From Magnetospirillum sp. (lineage in GTDB: Bacteria; Pseudomonadota; Alphaproteobacteria; CACIAM-22H2): a stretch of DNA of 64,000 nucleotides. Below, piece after piece: positions 51,681 to 63,684 of this stretch (position 1 is its first letter; each line of letters starts with the position of its first letter). A model generated the notes under the pieces. It was not told where the DNA came from, did no database searches, and was given only the letters and a program-made list of their open reading frames with translations. Location of the stretch: NCBI GenBank assembly GCA_027532905.1, contig JAPZUA010000001.1:335565-399564 (forward strand), read 5' to 3'. Position numbers and translations under genes: made by a program.

Positions 51681-52917
51681 GCGCCCGATCCCTTGCCGCA
51701 ATGCCGATCGCGATTTCGAGCCGGTGCAGGCCGCGCACGACGAGATTGTCCGACCAGTCGAGCGGCCCCGGCACAAGCGCCAATTTCGGCAGCCGCACGA
51801 GCAGGCGCTGGAACGCGATACGCGCCTCGAGCCGCGCCAAAGGGGCGCCGATGCAGAAATGGATGCCGTAGCCGAAGGCGAGATGCGGCATGTCGGCACG
51901 CGAAACGTCGAACCGGTCGGGTGCCTCGCAAACGTTGGGATCGCGCGCGGCCCCTGCCAGCATCAAAAACACGCGCTCCCCCTGACGCAGCCTGGCCCCG
52001 TTCCAGTCGATGTCTTCGCGCGCGATGCGCACTTGTGCCAAGCTTGGCCCGTCCCAGCGCAGCATTTCTTCAACCGCACCGGCGACGAACGCGTCGTCGT
52101 CGACATGCGCACGCAAGGTGGCAAGCTCGGCCGGATGCGTGAGCAATGCCCACAACCCGTTGCCGAGTAGATGCGTCGTGGTTTCGTGGCCCGCGAACAG
52201 CAGCAGCACGCAGGTGGCCGTCAGCTCGGGCCCGTCCATGGCCGCGATCGCGTCGGCGGCTTCGATGAGCCATGAAGCGGCATCGGTACCCGGCTTCATG
52301 CGGCGCGCGGCCACGAGGGCGTCAAAATAACTCTGCATCTCTTTGGCCGCCGCTTCGGCGCGCACGTATTTGTCGGGGCTTGCGCGCGCGGTCAGCACGA
52401 AAGCGCCCAGATCGTCCGACCAGCGTTTGAGCAGATCCACGTCCGCGATCGGCACGCCGAGCAGATCGGCAATCACGCAAGCCGGCAGCGGATAGGCAAA
52501 TTCGCGGATGAAATCGATCTGCGGGCGGCCGGCGAAGCCGTCGATCAAAGAGTCGACGCGCGCTTGGATCGCGGGTGCGAGGCTCTCGATCGCGCGCGGG
52601 CTGAAGGCTTTGTTCATGAGGCCGCGCAGCCGCGTGTGGATCGGCGGATCGACGAACACGGCCCAGCGCTTCATCATCGCTTCGAGGGTCGCGACCGCAT
52701 CGCGCGCTTGCGGCGGGAGATGGCCGAAAAACGGCGTCATGCGATCGGCCGACAGGCGTGGATCTTTGAGCAGTGCCCTGCAGTCGGCGAAGCCTGCCGC
52801 AACCCAGCCGCCCAGTTTTTTGGAATGGAACAAGGATGCCGCCGAACGCGCTTGCGCCAAGGCGGGATAGGGATCGGCGATAAATGCCGCCGAACGCGGT
52901 TCGAAATCGAACGCCAT
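51673..52917 (-). CDS. cytochrome P450
   Basis: This 414-residue soluble bacterial P450 has the I-helix oxygen-activating motif LLLFAGHETTTHL, the ExxR in VEEMLRWDGP, and the haem-binding loop LAFGYGIHFCIGAPLARLEARI with the axial cysteine. It needs a ferredoxin and reductase, which are not nearby. The early FVDPPIHTRLRGLMNKAFSP is the usual C-helix segment. The substrate is unknown; the overlap with a TAXI binding protein gene is an unusual pairing. ATG 52917 is the first start matching the family N-terminus. Confidence 0.92.
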   Translation of the reverse strand: MAFDFEPRSAAFIADPYPALAQARSAASLFHSKKLGGWVAAGFADCRALLKDPRLSADRMTPFFGHLPPQARDAVATLEAMMKRWAVFVDPPIHTRLRGLMNKAFSPRAIESLAPAIQARVDSLIDGFAGRPQIDFIREFAYPLPACVIADLLGVPIADVDLLKRWSDDLGAFVLTARASPDKYVRAEAAAKEMQSYFDALVAARRMKPGTDAASWLIEAADAIAAMDGPELTATCVLLLFAGHETTTHLLGNGLWALLTHPAELATLRAHVDDDAFVAGAVEEMLRWDGPSLAQVRIAREDIDWNGARLRQGERVFLMLAGAARDPNVCEAPDRFDVSRADMPHLAFGYGIHFCIGAPLARLEARIAFQRLLVRLPKLALVPGPLDWSDNLVVRGLHRLEIAIGIAARDRAHA

Positions 52918-53216
52918 AGGACCGAGCCTACCAAATGTCGCTGCCATCCGCACGGTTCAGCCGCACCGCTTGACATATTGCGGTGCAGCGCGCATACATC
53001 CGCTCGCGCTGCCTTTGTGCAGCCTTTGGCCGTTGGCCTGCGTGAGCGCGATTTTCGACGAAGATTTGGGATCGCGACCCGCCCTCGGCTCCAAAACGCC
53101 TCGCCCGGACACGCACGGGCGTTCAACAACCCCGTAGCCCCACCTTCGTGCGCCTGGCCCATTCTCGGGTTCGGCTCGCACGAGCGAGCTTTTTGCTTTT
53201 TCGAAACGAGAAAAAC

Positions 53217-54431
<1,215 letters not shown>

Positions 54432-54510
54432 CGCCTCACACGAGCTCGGTCGTTTTTCGGAACGAGGTTTGCTAGGCTCCTGCGGTCAAACGCCGCAGGA
54501 GCCGCAGCAA

Positions 54511-54699
54511 ATGTCCAAACTCGACGACGCCTACACCACCAAGACGGCCGCCTTGCTGAATGTGGCGGTCTCGTCCACCGACGCGGCGCGCATGGCCGCC
54601 CAAATCGCGCCGCCGCTCGCCATCGTCGCGGCCCAGCATCTTCCGTTCGACAGCGAACCTTCCAATCTCGTGCGCAATCTGCGCGGCGGTGCGAAATGA
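54511..54699 (+). CDS. GatC/AtzG-like small subunit (DUF4089-like)
   Basis: The 62-residue protein starts at ATG 54511, and its stop overlaps the start of the amidase gene (ATGA). The helical body (AALLNVAVSSTDAARMAAQI) and the tail FDSEPSNLVRNLRG resemble the small AtzG/DUF4089 partner that clamps AtzE-type amidases, a relative of GatC. The call rests on size, position and this tail. It is probably a structural or chaperone-like subunit of the amidase. Confidence 0.65.
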   Translation: MSKLDDAYTTKTAALLNVAVSSTDAARMAAQIAPPLAIVAAQHLPFDSEPSNLVRNLRGGAK

Positions 54700-56111
54700 G
54701 CCGCCTGCCTGCCGATCCCACGCACGCAACGCTCGTCGATCTTGCCGACGCGATCGCCGCCCGCGAAATCTCGAGCCTCGAAATCGTCGACGCGTCGATC
54801 GCGCGCATCGGCAAGTGGCAGCCCGCCATCAACGCTTTCATTGCCCTCGACGCCGAAGGTGCGCGCGCTGCTGCCAAGGCCGCCGACGCAAAACCGGCCT
54901 CCGGCAAGCTGCACGGCGTGCCGCTTGCGCACAAAGACATGTATTACCGCGTCGGGCGCATCGCGACCTGCGGCTCCAAAATCCGCCGCGACTGGAAGGC
55001 GAGCACGACGGCAACCGCCCTCGCCCGCCTCGATGCGGCGGGTGCGATCGATCTCGGCACGCTCAACATGGCCGAGTTCGCTTTCGGCCCCACGGGCCAC
55101 AACTACCATTTCGGCCATGCGCGCAATCCGTGGAACACCGATTACATTACTGGCGGCTCGTCCTCGGGCTCGGGTGCGGCCGTGGCAGCACGGCTGGCGT
55201 TTGCCGCATTGGGCTCGGACACTGGCGGGTCGATCCGCATGCCGGCTTTGTGCAACGGCCTTGTCGGTATCAAGCCGACCTGGGGCCGCGTGAGCCGCCA
55301 TGGCGCCATGACCTTGTCGTGGACCATGGACACGGTCGGCCCGCTTGCGCGCACCGTGCGCGACTGTGCGCGCGTGTTCGGCCTGATCGCCGGGGCCGAC
55401 GCCAACGACGCGACGGCCGCAGAAATGGCCGTGCCCGACTACGAAGCCGCCTGCGCCAAGCCTGTACGCGGCTTGAAGCTCGGCATTCCGCAAGGCTATT
55501 TCGACGCCGATCTCGATGCCGACGTTGCGGCCGCGTGGGACCAAGCCGCGGCGATCTTCGAAAAACTCGGCGTGACGATTGTGCCCGTGAAACTGCCGGA
55601 CCTTGAAGCCGTCAACGCCTCGGGCGCTTTGACGACCGCATCGGAGGCCGCAACCGCCCATCGCCCGTGGCTCGAATCGCGTATCGACGACTATTCGCCG
55701 CAGGTGCGCGCGCGCATGGTGGCGGGGCTGGCCGTGCCGGCCGTCGCCTATCTCGACGCGCAGCGCATCCGGGCGGCCACGCTGGCCACGTTCAATGCCG
55801 AAGTGTTCGACAAGGTCGATGCGCTGCTCGCCCCCACCCTCAACACGCCGATCCCGCGCATCGACGAAAGCGACGTCGCCGACAGTGCGGCGATGCCCGC
55901 TTTGCTCGGCCGCATGACGCGCCTGTCGCGGCCTTTCAATGCGATGGGCTTGCCCGCCTTGTCGGTGCCGATGCGCTTCGATGCGAACGGCCTGCCGCTC
56001 GGCTTCCAGATTGCGGGCCGCGCGTTCGACGAGGCGACGCTGTTTGCATTGGGTGCGGCCTTCGAGCGCGAAGTGCCGTTCCACAACCAAGCGCCGACGC
56101 TGAAAGGCTGA
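54696..56111 (+). CDS. amidase signature family hydrolase (AtzE-like)
   Basis: This 471-residue serine amidase has the Ser-cisSer-Lys triad: Lys in GVPLAHKDMYY, the cis-Ser in TGGSSSGSGAAVA, and the nucleophile in GSDTGGSIRMPA. Coupling to a GatC/AtzG-like protein places it near AtzE-type amidases rather than GatA. It hydrolyses a C-N amide bond in a small molecule; the substrate is unknown. It is followed 12 bases later by the 5-oxoprolinase genes, so they probably form one operon for amide or lactam breakdown. Confidence 0.88.
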   Translation: MSRLPADPTHATLVDLADAIAAREISSLEIVDASIARIGKWQPAINAFIALDAEGARAAAKAADAKPASGKLHGVPLAHKDMYYRVGRIATCGSKIRRDWKASTTATALARLDAAGAIDLGTLNMAEFAFGPTGHNYHFGHARNPWNTDYITGGSSSGSGAAVAARLAFAALGSDTGGSIRMPALCNGLVGIKPTWGRVSRHGAMTLSWTMDTVGPLARTVRDCARVFGLIAGADANDATAAEMAVPDYEAACAKPVRGLKLGIPQGYFDADLDADVAAAWDQAAAIFEKLGVTIVPVKLPDLEAVNASGALTTASEAATAHRPWLESRIDDYSPQVRARMVAGLAVPAVAYLDAQRIRAATLATFNAEVFDKVDALLAPTLNTPIPRIDESDVADSAAMPALLGRMTRLSRPFNAMGLPALSVPMRFDANGLPLGFQIAGRAFDEATLFALGAAFEREVPFHNQAPTLKG

Positions 56112-56123
56112 CGGGTCCGCGCG

Positions 56124-56852
56124 ATGGCGCTGCCCCTTGCGTTTCGCATTCGCCCGTGCGGCGATGCCGCATTGACGGTCGAGTTCGGCGACACGGTCGA
56201 TCCCGATCTCAATGCGCGCGTCCTCGGGCTCGATGCCGACGTGGATGCTGCAAAGCTGCCGGGCGTGATCGAAACGATCCCGACCTATCGGTCGCTGTTC
56301 GTGCAGTACGATCCGGTCGCGGCCGATTTCGCGTCGCTGTCGCAAACGCTGCGCACCCTTGCCGAAACCGCAAAGCCGCACGCCGCATCGGGGCGATGCT
56401 GGCGCATCCCCGTCGTCTATGGCGGCGAGATGGGCTTCGATCTCGAAGACGTCGCCCGCACGCACAATATGTCGCCAGCGGAAATCGCCAAGCGCCACCA
56501 AGCGGCGACCTATCGCATCTACATGATCGGCTTCACGCCGGGTTTTGCTTATCTGGGCGGGCTCGATCAAACGATCGCAACCCCGCGCCGGGCGGCTCCG
56601 CGCGCCGTAACGCCGCCGGGGGCGATCATGATAGGCGGCGTGCAGGCGTGCGTGCAGTGCCAAGCGGCACCCAGCGGCTGGCATGTGTTGGGCCGCACGC
56701 CGATGCGCAATTTCCTGCCGTCGCGCGAACCGATGTTCCTGATGGCGCCCGGCGACAATGTGCGCTTCCACGCGATCGAAGCGCGCGACTGGCCTGCCCT
56801 TGAGCGCGATGCGGTGCGCGGGCTGCCAGTGGCCGAGTTGGTGCCGGCATGA
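56124..56852 (+). CDS. pxpB: 5-oxoprolinase subunit B (KipI-like)
   Basis: The 242-residue subunit of the PxpABC 5-oxoprolinase contains [30 protein letters not shown] and the conserved [16 protein letters not shown], followed by [14 protein letters not shown]. With PxpC it forms the ATP-dependent part that phosphorylates 5-oxoproline (pyroglutamate). It overlaps the next gene by 4 bases. Relatives act in urea amidolyase, so a different lactam or amide substrate is possible. Confidence 0.9.
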   Translation: MALPLAFRIRPCGDAALTVEFGDTVDPDLNARVLGLDADVDAAKLPGVIETIPTYRSLFVQYDPVAADFASLSQTLRTLAETAKPHAASGRCWRIPVVYGGEMGFDLEDVARTHNMSPAEIAKRHQAATYRIYMIGFTPGFAYLGGLDQTIATPRRAAPRAVTPPGAIMIGGVQACVQCQAAPSGWHVLGRTPMRNFLPSREPMFLMAPGDNVRFHAIEARDWPALERDAVRGLPVAELVPA

Positions 56853-57883
56853 GCGTGCTGCGCATCGATGCCGCAGGCCCCGCCACGTCCGTGCAGGATG
56901 GTGGGCGCTTCGGGTTCCTGCGCTACGGCCTATCCTCGGCCGGAGCCATGGACCGCACCGCACACGAGACCGCCAACGCGCTCGTCGGCAATGCAGCACA
57001 AGCGCCGGTCGTCGAGATCGGCCCGTTTCCGGCGCGCTTTGCGGGCGAAAACGCGCCCGTGCGCCTCGCCCTTGCCGGTGCCGCACGCGCGGCCGACATC
57101 GGCAATCGGCGCATTGCTTTGGGCGAGAGCTTCTTGCTGGCGCCCGGCGAGGCGCTGAGCCTCGGGGCGGCACGCGGCGGCGTATTCAGCTATCTCGGCG
57201 TCGCGGGCGGCATTGCCGGCACGCCGATGTTCGGCAGCTTTTCGGTTCATGCGCGCGCCGATCTCGGCAGCCCGCTGCCGCGCCCGCTCTCCGCCGGCGA
57301 CAAGCTCGAGGTCGCCACGGCCGATCCGCTTGCGGGCGACTGGCGCTTGGCCCTGCCGCCGCCGGACCCATCGCCGATCCGCGTGGTGCTGGGCCCGCAG
57401 GACGATTGGTTCGGCGAGGCGGCCGTTGCGCAATTTTTGGGCACCGAATGGCAGGTCTCGCCCGCTTCCGACCGCATGGGCTATCGCCTGCTCGGGCCCA
57501 AAATCGCGGCTGCGCGCGGCCACAACATCGTGTCGGACGGTATCGCGCTTGGCCAGATCCAAGTGCCCGGCGACGGCCAGCCGCTCGTGCTGATGGCCGA
57601 CCGGGGTACGACCGGTGGCTATCCCAAAATCGCCGCGATCGTCTCGGCCGATCTCGGCCGCTTTGCACAAACGCCCGCTGGGACGAGTGTGCGCTTTGCG
57701 GCCGTCCCCATCGACGACGCGCAGCGCATAACGCGCCTTTGGCGGCAAAAGCTTGCGACCCTGCCGCTCGCGCGCGAAACTGCCGCTCGCCCGTTGCCGA
57801 CGAGCGAAGCGCTGCTCGCCGCCAATCTTGCGGGTGCCGCCGTCAACGCCCTCGATCCGCAGCCTTGGACCCACAAAGAATAG
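56849..57883 (+). CDS. pxpC: 5-oxoprolinase subunit C (biotin-dependent-carboxyltransferase-like fold)
   Basis: The 344-residue KipA-like subunit contains [31 protein letters not shown] and [15 protein letters not shown], the family landmarks. It pairs with PxpB to open the 5-oxoproline ring with ATP. It begins in an ATGA overlap with pxpB and ends 8 bases before pxpA. Confidence 0.9.
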   Translation: MSVLRIDAAGPATSVQDGGRFGFLRYGLSSAGAMDRTAHETANALVGNAAQAPVVEIGPFPARFAGENAPVRLALAGAARAADIGNRRIALGESFLLAPGEALSLGAARGGVFSYLGVAGGIAGTPMFGSFSVHARADLGSPLPRPLSAGDKLEVATADPLAGDWRLALPPPDPSPIRVVLGPQDDWFGEAAVAQFLGTEWQVSPASDRMGYRLLGPKIAAARGHNIVSDGIALGQIQVPGDGQPLVLMADRGTTGGYPKIAAIVSADLGRFAQTPAGTSVRFAAVPIDDAQRITRLWRQKLATLPLARETAARPLPTSEALLAANLAGAAVNALDPQPWTHKE

Positions 57884-57891
57884 GAAGCACG

Positions 57892-58653
57892 ATGCAGGTC
57901 GATCTCAACAGCGATTTGGGCGAAAGCTTCGGCGCCTGGCGCATGGGCGACGATGCGGCGATGCTCGACATCGTGACGAGTGCGAACGTCGCCTGCGGCT
58001 TCCATGCGGGCGACCCGGACGAGATGCGCGCCACGGTCGAGCGCGCCAAGGCGCGCGGTGTCGCGATCGGCGCGCACCCCGGCTTCCACGATCTGCAAGG
58101 CTTCGGCCGCCGCCAGATCCAAGGCCTCACGGCGCGCGAAATCGAATCAATGGTCGCCTACCAGATCGGCGCATTGCAGGCGACGGCGGCACTTGCCGGC
58201 CACAAGGTCACGCATGTGAAGGCGCATGGCGCCCTGTCGAACATGGCCTGCGTGGACGACGCGATGGCGACCGCCCTTGCCGCCGCAATCAAAGCCGTCG
58301 ACCGCGATCTCGTGTTCGTGGTGATTCCGCTGACCGCCCTCGAGCGCGCGGGCGAGCGCGCCAACCTGCCGCTCGCGCGCGAGATCTACGCCGACCGCGC
58401 CTACGAGGACGACGGCACGCTCGTATCGCGCAAGAAGCCGGGCGCGGTGCTGCACGACCCCGAAGAAGTGGCCGCCCGCGTGCTGGCGATGGTCGAAGCG
58501 CGCGCGATCGTCAGCGTCTCGGGCAAGAAGCTTGCACTCGGCATCGACACGGTGTGCATCCACGGCGACTCCCCCGGTGCCGTCGCCATGGCGCAGGCCG
58601 TACGCCGCACGCTTGTTGGAGCAGGCGTGAAGATCGCGCGCTTCGCCGCCTAG
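57892..58653 (+). CDS. pxpA: 5-oxoprolinase subunit A (LamB/YcsF family)
   Basis: The product has 253 residues. The N-terminus [19 protein letters not shown] and [14 protein letters not shown] are unmistakable for LamB/YcsF proteins; [25 protein letters not shown] and [12 protein letters not shown] follow. With PxpB and PxpC it converts 5-oxoproline to glutamate. The gene order B-C-A differs from the common A-B-C. Its last 4 bases overlap the convergent amidohydrolase gene. Confidence 0.92.
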   Translation: MQVDLNSDLGESFGAWRMGDDAAMLDIVTSANVACGFHAGDPDEMRATVERAKARGVAIGAHPGFHDLQGFGRRQIQGLTAREIESMVAYQIGALQATAALAGHKVTHVKAHGALSNMACVDDAMATALAAAIKAVDRDLVFVVIPLTALERAGERANLPLAREIYADRAYEDDGTLVSRKKPGAVLHDPEEVAARVLAMVEARAIVSVSGKKLALGIDTVCIHGDSPGAVAMAQAVRRTLVGAGVKIARFAA

Positions 58654-60098
58654 CTGTCTTTGGGTGCCCGCACCGCGCGCCAGAAATGTGCGGGCGTCTC
58701 CAAGAGGGACTGCAGGCCCAAACGCTCGACCAAGAGCTCGGTTTCGCGCTGGGCAGCGTCCAGGATCGCGTCTTCGTCCACCAGCATGGCTTTGCGGTTT
58801 TCGAGTGCGACCACGCCGTCGACGATGACCGTGTCGACATCGTTGCCGTTGGCGAAGCATACGACGCGGTAGAGCGGCATGTTGGCCGGATACATGTGCG
58901 CGCGGCGCAGATCGACGAGCGTGAGATCGGCCTTCTTGCCGATCTCGAGCGAGCCGATCTGGTCCTGCATGCCGAGACCCTTCGCACCGTCGATCGTGCA
59001 CATTTCAAGCACGCGGCCCGGCGGCAGCACGCCCGCGTCGCGGAAATGGCGGCGATGGTAGTGCATGCATTGCTGCATATGCCGGAACATGTCGCCCGAG
59101 CGGTCGGGCGCCGTGCCGTCTGAACCCAGCGCCACCGTGGCCCCCGCCTCGATGAGTTCGGGGGCAGGACACCGCCCGTAGACCGAGGCGATGGCGCTCG
59201 GATTGTGCGCGATCGCGGTTTTGGTCTGGCCGCAGATCGCGATTTCTTCGTCCGTGAGATCGGTCGAATGCGAGAGCAGCGCATCGGGGCCGAGCAGGCC
59301 GTGGCTGTGCGCGAAGGCGACGCTGCCCTTGGTGTGGCCGTCTTGCGTGAAGATCACGCCGCGCCTGCGGCTCAGATCGCGCATCTTTTTGGCTTGGTCG
59401 ATGGCGGCGGAAATCTCGGCGGCTGGCAGCTCGTCGAGATGTTCGGGCCGTAAGGTCGGCGTGATGATGGCGATGCCGATGCGCCCGTTGCCCGCCCCGT
59501 GCCACGCGTCGATCAGACTTTCACAGGTGGTAAACTGGTCTTCGAAACTGACCTGGCGTTCGGTTTTGACGTTGCCGTTCCAGCGCGCATAGGTGCGCGG
59601 ATGCGGCGGGCGCGTCGAGCCCACGGCCACGACCGAGCGCGTGCCCACCCCGAGCACGCCCTGGCAGTGCGCGGCCCCATAGGACGGCTCGTCGGTGCGC
59701 ATGATCGTGTCGCCGCCGCCGAGCAGCGAAACGCCGGTCGTGACCCCGAAGCGCAGGCGCTCGAGGGCGGCAAGCTGCGCTTCGGCGAACCAGAACGCGT
59801 CGGTGGAACCGACCGTGTAGGCCTGGCCGCAGGCGTCGTACCAAAGCTTCGAATTGCCCCCACCCATCGTTTTGATGAGGCCGTGGCCCGCATGCGCATG
59901 CGCGTCGATGAGGCCCGGCAACACGGCCTTGCCCTTTGCGTCGATCGTGCGTTTGGCCGTGTGGCGGGCCTTGAGCACGTCGCTGGGGCCGACATCGACG
60001 ATGCGGTCGCCCGCGATCGCGACCGCCCCATCGTCGTAGACGGTGCGCGAAGGGTCGAGCGTGGCGACAACGCCGTTTGCGACAAGCAGATCGATCAT
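58650..60098 (-). CDS. amidohydrolase superfamily enzyme (AtzA/TrzN, chlorohydrolase-like)
   Basis: The 482-residue metal-dependent hydrolase has the HxH metal site ([11 protein letters not shown]), a later His ([10 protein letters not shown]), [20 protein letters not shown] and the catalytic Asp in [13 protein letters not shown]. This fits the subtype of aminohydrolases acting on heterocycles and related amidines. The substrate is unknown. Its ATG overlaps the stop of the fused ATPase gene, so it is part of the dipeptide-type transporter operon and probably acts on the imported compound. Confidence 0.88.
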   Translation of the reverse strand: MIDLLVANGVVATLDPSRTVYDDGAVAIAGDRIVDVGPSDVLKARHTAKRTIDAKGKAVLPGLIDAHAHAGHGLIKTMGGGNSKLWYDACGQAYTVGSTDAFWFAEAQLAALERLRFGVTTGVSLLGGGDTIMRTDEPSYGAAHCQGVLGVGTRSVVAVGSTRPPHPRTYARWNGNVKTERQVSFEDQFTTCESLIDAWHGAGNGRIGIAIITPTLRPEHLDELPAAEISAAIDQAKKMRDLSRRRGVIFTQDGHTKGSVAFAHSHGLLGPDALLSHSTDLTDEEIAICGQTKTAIAHNPSAIASVYGRCPAPELIEAGATVALGSDGTAPDRSGDMFRHMQQCMHYHRRHFRDAGVLPPGRVLEMCTIDGAKGLGMQDQIGSLEIGKKADLTLVDLRRAHMYPANMPLYRVVCFANGNDVDTVIVDGVVALENRKAMLVDEDAILDAAQRETELLVERLGLQSLLETPAHFWRAVRAPKDS

Positions 60099-61816
60099 AA
60101 AGCGGCTCCTGTGGGTTCGAGACGGTTGCCGATGCGCGCGACGTTGGGCACGAGCGACAGCAGGCGTTTGGTGTAGGTGTGCTGCGGGTTCGAGAACAAC
60201 GTCTCACAATCCGCCATTTCGACGATGCGCCCGCCTTGCATGACGGCGACGCGGTCGCACATTTGGCGCACGACCGCGAGATCGTGCGAGATGAACAGCA
60301 GCGTGAGGCCCGTGGCGTCGCGCAGATCCTTGAGCAGGTTGAGGATCTGCGCCTGCACGGAAACGTCGAGCGACGAGGTGGGCTCGTCGCACACCACGAG
60401 CTGCGGTTCGGCCGCAAGGGCGCGCGCGATCGAAAGGCGCTGGCGCTGGCCGCCCGAAAACGCGAACGGGTAGCGGTGCTTCGCATCGGATGCGAGACCC
60501 ACGGCCTCGATCAGCATCGCGATGCGCGCATCGGCATCGCTGCGGCCTTGCGCCACGCCGTGGAACAACATCGGCTCGGCCAACGCGTCGTCGATACGCA
60601 TCCGCGAATTCAGCGATGCGTACGGGTCCTGGAACACCATCTGCATGGCCCCGCGCAAGGCGCGCGGCCGCTTGTCGCCGATCGCTTGGTCGGCAAAGCG
60701 AATGGTGCCCGCAGCCGCACGCACAAGTCCGGCGACGGCGTTGGCGACCGTCGTCTTGCCGCTGCCAGACTCGCCGACGATGCCGAAAATCTCGCCGCGC
60801 TTGACCGCAAACGACACGTCGTCGACCGCGCGGAAGCCGCCCTTTCGGCTGAGACCCAAGAGTCCGCCCGAGCCGTATTCGACGGTGAGATTGGCGACCT
60901 CAAGAATGGCGTCGGGAAGCTTCTCGGCGCGCGGGCGCATGTAGCGCGTGCGCAGATCGCTGCGCGCGGCCTGCGCACCCGCCGTCTCGTCGCCGATCGT
61001 GGCGAAACGCGCGAGGCGCTTATCGATGCGCGGTACGGCCGCCACAAGGCCTTGCACATAGGCGTGCTGGGGCCGCGTCAACACATCGGCGACCTTGCCG
61101 CTTTCGACGACCTTGCCGCCGCGCATTACGGTGACGCGGTCGGCGATCTCGGCGACCACGCCCATATTGTGCGTGACGAGCAGCACGCCCAAGCCGCGCT
61201 CGCGTACGAGGGCGCGCACGAGATCAAGGATCTGGGCTTGCACTGAAACGTCGAGCGCCGTCGTCGGCTCGTCGGCCACCAGCAATTTGGGATCGCACGA
61301 CAGGGCGGCGGCGATCACAATGCGCTGGCGCTGGCCGCCCGACAATTGATGGGGATAGGCCTTCAAGCGCCGCTCGGGCTCGGGAATGCCGACGGCGCGC
61401 AGAAGTTCGAGCGTACGCGCGCGGGCCGCCGTCCGGTCGAGCCCCAGATGGAAGCGCAGCGTTTCGCCGATCTGGCTTTCGACCGTGAAGAGCGGATTGA
61501 GGCTCGTCATCGGGTCCTGGAAGATGGCACCCACATCGCGCCCCTGCACGATGCCGGCGGCCCGGCCCGTGCGGAAATCGACATTGTGCCCGGCGATCGC
61601 GACGGTGCCTGCCGCCACGCGGCCGGGCGCGTCGAGCAGTCCCATCAGCGCGTTGCCGACCGTGGTTTTGCCGGCTCCCGATTCGCCGACGAGCGCGTGG
61701 ATCTCGCCTTGTGCGATTTCGAGATCGAGCCCGTCGACGGCCGCAAGGATGCGCCCGTCTTCGAGCGGGTATTCGACGCGCATGCCGCGAATCGACAAAG
61801 CGGCGGCGGCACTCAT
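60095..61816 (-). CDS. oligopeptide-type ABC transporter, fused ATPases (DppD-DppF)
   Basis: The product has 573 residues and two complete ABC domains. The first (1-270) has GESGAGKTT, LSGGQRQRIVIAAAL and LLVADEPTTALD. The second (about 305-560) has GESGSGKTT, FSGGQRQRLSIARAL and LVVCDEPTSSLD. Both keep the Walker A lysine and the Walker B glutamate. Related systems import peptides, nickel or glutathione. ATG 61816 overlaps the permease gene by 4 bases. Confidence 0.9.
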   Translation of the reverse strand: MSAAAALSIRGMRVEYPLEDGRILAAVDGLDLEIAQGEIHALVGESGAGKTTVGNALMGLLDAPGRVAAGTVAIAGHNVDFRTGRAAGIVQGRDVGAIFQDPMTSLNPLFTVESQIGETLRFHLGLDRTAARARTLELLRAVGIPEPERRLKAYPHQLSGGQRQRIVIAAALSCDPKLLVADEPTTALDVSVQAQILDLVRALVRERGLGVLLVTHNMGVVAEIADRVTVMRGGKVVESGKVADVLTRPQHAYVQGLVAAVPRIDKRLARFATIGDETAGAQAARSDLRTRYMRPRAEKLPDAILEVANLTVEYGSGGLLGLSRKGGFRAVDDVSFAVKRGEIFGIVGESGSGKTTVANAVAGLVRAAAGTIRFADQAIGDKRPRALRGAMQMVFQDPYASLNSRMRIDDALAEPMLFHGVAQGRSDADARIAMLIEAVGLASDAKHRYPFAFSGGQRQRLSIARALAAEPQLVVCDEPTSSLDVSVQAQILNLLKDLRDATGLTLLFISHDLAVVRQMCDRVAVMQGGRIVEMADCETLFSNPQHTYTKRLLSLVPNVARIGNRLEPTGAAL

Positions 61817-62691
61817 GCGAGCGACCGGAGCTTCGGATTGAAACGGTCGCGCAGCCAGTCGCCCACGATGTTGACGGCGAGCACGCCGATCACCAGCGTA
61901 AGCGCCGGGAAAAACGCGATCCACCAGATGCCCGAGAACACGAACTCGTTGCCGATGCGGATGAGCGTGCCGAGCGAGGGATAAGTGGGCGGCATGCCCA
62001 CACCCAGGAACGACAAAGTCGCCTCGGTGAGGATCGCGCCGGCCAGATTGATCGTCGCGATCACGAGTACGCTGCTCATCACGTTGGGCAGAATGTGGCG
62101 ACCGAGGATGCGCAAAGGCGGCAGGCCAATGACTTTGGCGGCGCGCACATATTCGCGCTGCACCTCGACCATCGTGGCCGCGCGCACCGTGCGCGCATAC
62201 TGCACCCATTCGTGGATCGCGATGGCGCCGATCAGGATGAACGGCGCCCACGAGGCCGACGCGGCATTCGGGATCAACGCGCGCGCAAGGCCGCTCACCA
62301 GCAAAGCCAGCAGGATCGTGGGCAGGCTCAAGATCACGTCGCCCACGCGCATGATCACGGCATCGATCCAGCCGCCGAAATAGCCGGCGATCAGCCCCAA
62401 CGTCACGCCGAGCAAGGCGGCAAGTGCGACGGCTCCGCCGCCAATCAGGATCGAGACGCGGGCACCGTAGAGAATGGCCGACAGAAGATCGCGCCCCTGA
62501 TTGTCGGTGCCAAGAAAATAGCGCGCCTCGCCGCCGGCCACGAAAGACGGCGGCAATTCCGAATCGATCAGATTGTAGGAGGCGATGTCGGTCGGGTCGG
62601 CGGGTGCCACCCACGGGGCGAGCAACGCGGTCGCGATGAGGGCAATCGCGACAGCCCCTGCGATCGCCACGCTTTTCGGAATACGCTTCAC
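61813..62691 (-). CDS. ABC transporter permease (DppC-like)
   Basis: The 292-residue membrane protein starts at GTG 62691, overlapping the preceding permease stop (GTGA). HFLGTDNQGRDLLSA-type sequence (here YFLGTDNQGRDLLSAILYGA) and the EAA loop REYVRAAKVIGLPPLRILGRH are characteristic of DppC/OppC permeases. It has about six helices, paired with the DppB-like protein. Confidence 0.9.
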   Translation of the reverse strand: MKRIPKSVAIAGAVAIALIATALLAPWVAPADPTDIASYNLIDSELPPSFVAGGEARYFLGTDNQGRDLLSAILYGARVSILIGGGAVALAALLGVTLGLIAGYFGGWIDAVIMRVGDVILSLPTILLALLVSGLARALIPNAASASWAPFILIGAIAIHEWVQYARTVRAATMVEVQREYVRAAKVIGLPPLRILGRHILPNVMSSVLVIATINLAGAILTEATLSFLGVGMPPTYPSLGTLIRIGNEFVFSGIWWIAFFPALTLVIGVLAVNIVGDWLRDRFNPKLRSLA

Positions 62692-63659
62692 CGCGCACCG
62701 CTGCGCAAGCGCGGATCGACGATCGCGTAGAGCACATCGACCGTCATGTTGATGGCGACGAACAGGAAGCCCACGAACAGCAGATAGGCCGCCATCACCG
62801 GGATATCGACGAAGCTCACGGCCTGGATGAACAGAAGCCCCATGCCGGGCCATTGGAAGACCGTCTCGGTCACGATCGCAAACGCGATCAGCGAGCCGAC
62901 CTGCAGGCCCGTGACCGTAATGACCGGCATCAGCGCGTTGCGCAAAGCGAGCGTGAAATGGATGTAGCGGCGCGGCAGGCCGCGCGCGCGCGCAAAACGG
63001 ATATAGTCGCTGGCCAGAACATCGCGCATTTCCGCGCGCACGAGCCGCATGATCAGCGTGATCGAAAACAGGGCGAGCGTGACGGCCGGCAGCACCAGCG
63101 AGCGCAGACCGCTTGGCGTCAAAAGCCCGGTCGTCCACCAGCCGAGTGCGACCGTCTCGCCGCGCCCAAAGGACGGCAGCCAGCGCAAGCCCACCGCGAA
63201 CAGCATGATAAGGCCAATGCCGGTCACGAAAGTCGGCATCGAAATGCCGAGCAGCGACACGGCCTGGATCGCCTGCGCGTACCAAGCCTTGGGATGCAGC
63301 GCACTCAGCACGCCGAGCGGAATGCCGAGGCCGAGTGCTATCGCCATCGCGACCGCCACAAGCTCGAGCGTGGCGGGCAGGCGCTCGGCCAACAATTTGG
63401 CCACGGGACGCTGGTTGCGATAGCTGATGCCGAGATCGCCCACGGCGACGCGGCCGACGAACTTCGCATACTGCACGATCACAGGCGCCTCGAGGCCGAG
63501 TGCCGCGCGCAGTTCCTCGCGCTCGGCCGGCGTTGCGTCCTCGCGCGACATGATCAGCACCGGATCGCCGACATAGCGGAACATCGCAAAGGCGATGGCG
63601 GTCACTGCCGCCATCACCAAAAGCGCCTGGGCCAGTCGGTTGAGCAGAACCCCCGTCAT
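62688..63659 (-). CDS. ABC transporter permease (DppB-like)
   Basis: This 323-residue permease has about six helices. The EAA-type segment SDYIRFARARGLPRRYIHF, the region GDLGISYRNQRPVAKLLAERL and FVAINMTVDVLYAIVDPRLR at the C-terminus mark DppB/OppB proteins. It starts 25 bases after the binding-protein stop and forms the channel with the next gene. Confidence 0.9.
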   Translation of the reverse strand: MTGVLLNRLAQALLVMAAVTAIAFAMFRYVGDPVLIMSREDATPAEREELRAALGLEAPVIVQYAKFVGRVAVGDLGISYRNQRPVAKLLAERLPATLELVAVAMAIALGLGIPLGVLSALHPKAWYAQAIQAVSLLGISMPTFVTGIGLIMLFAVGLRWLPSFGRGETVALGWWTTGLLTPSGLRSLVLPAVTLALFSITLIMRLVRAEMRDVLASDYIRFARARGLPRRYIHFTLALRNALMPVITVTGLQVGSLIAFAIVTETVFQWPGMGLLFIQAVSFVDIPVMAAYLLFVGFLFVAINMTVDVLYAIVDPRLRSGAR

Positions 63660-63684
63660 CGGCGGCCGTTGCGGCCGATGGCGC

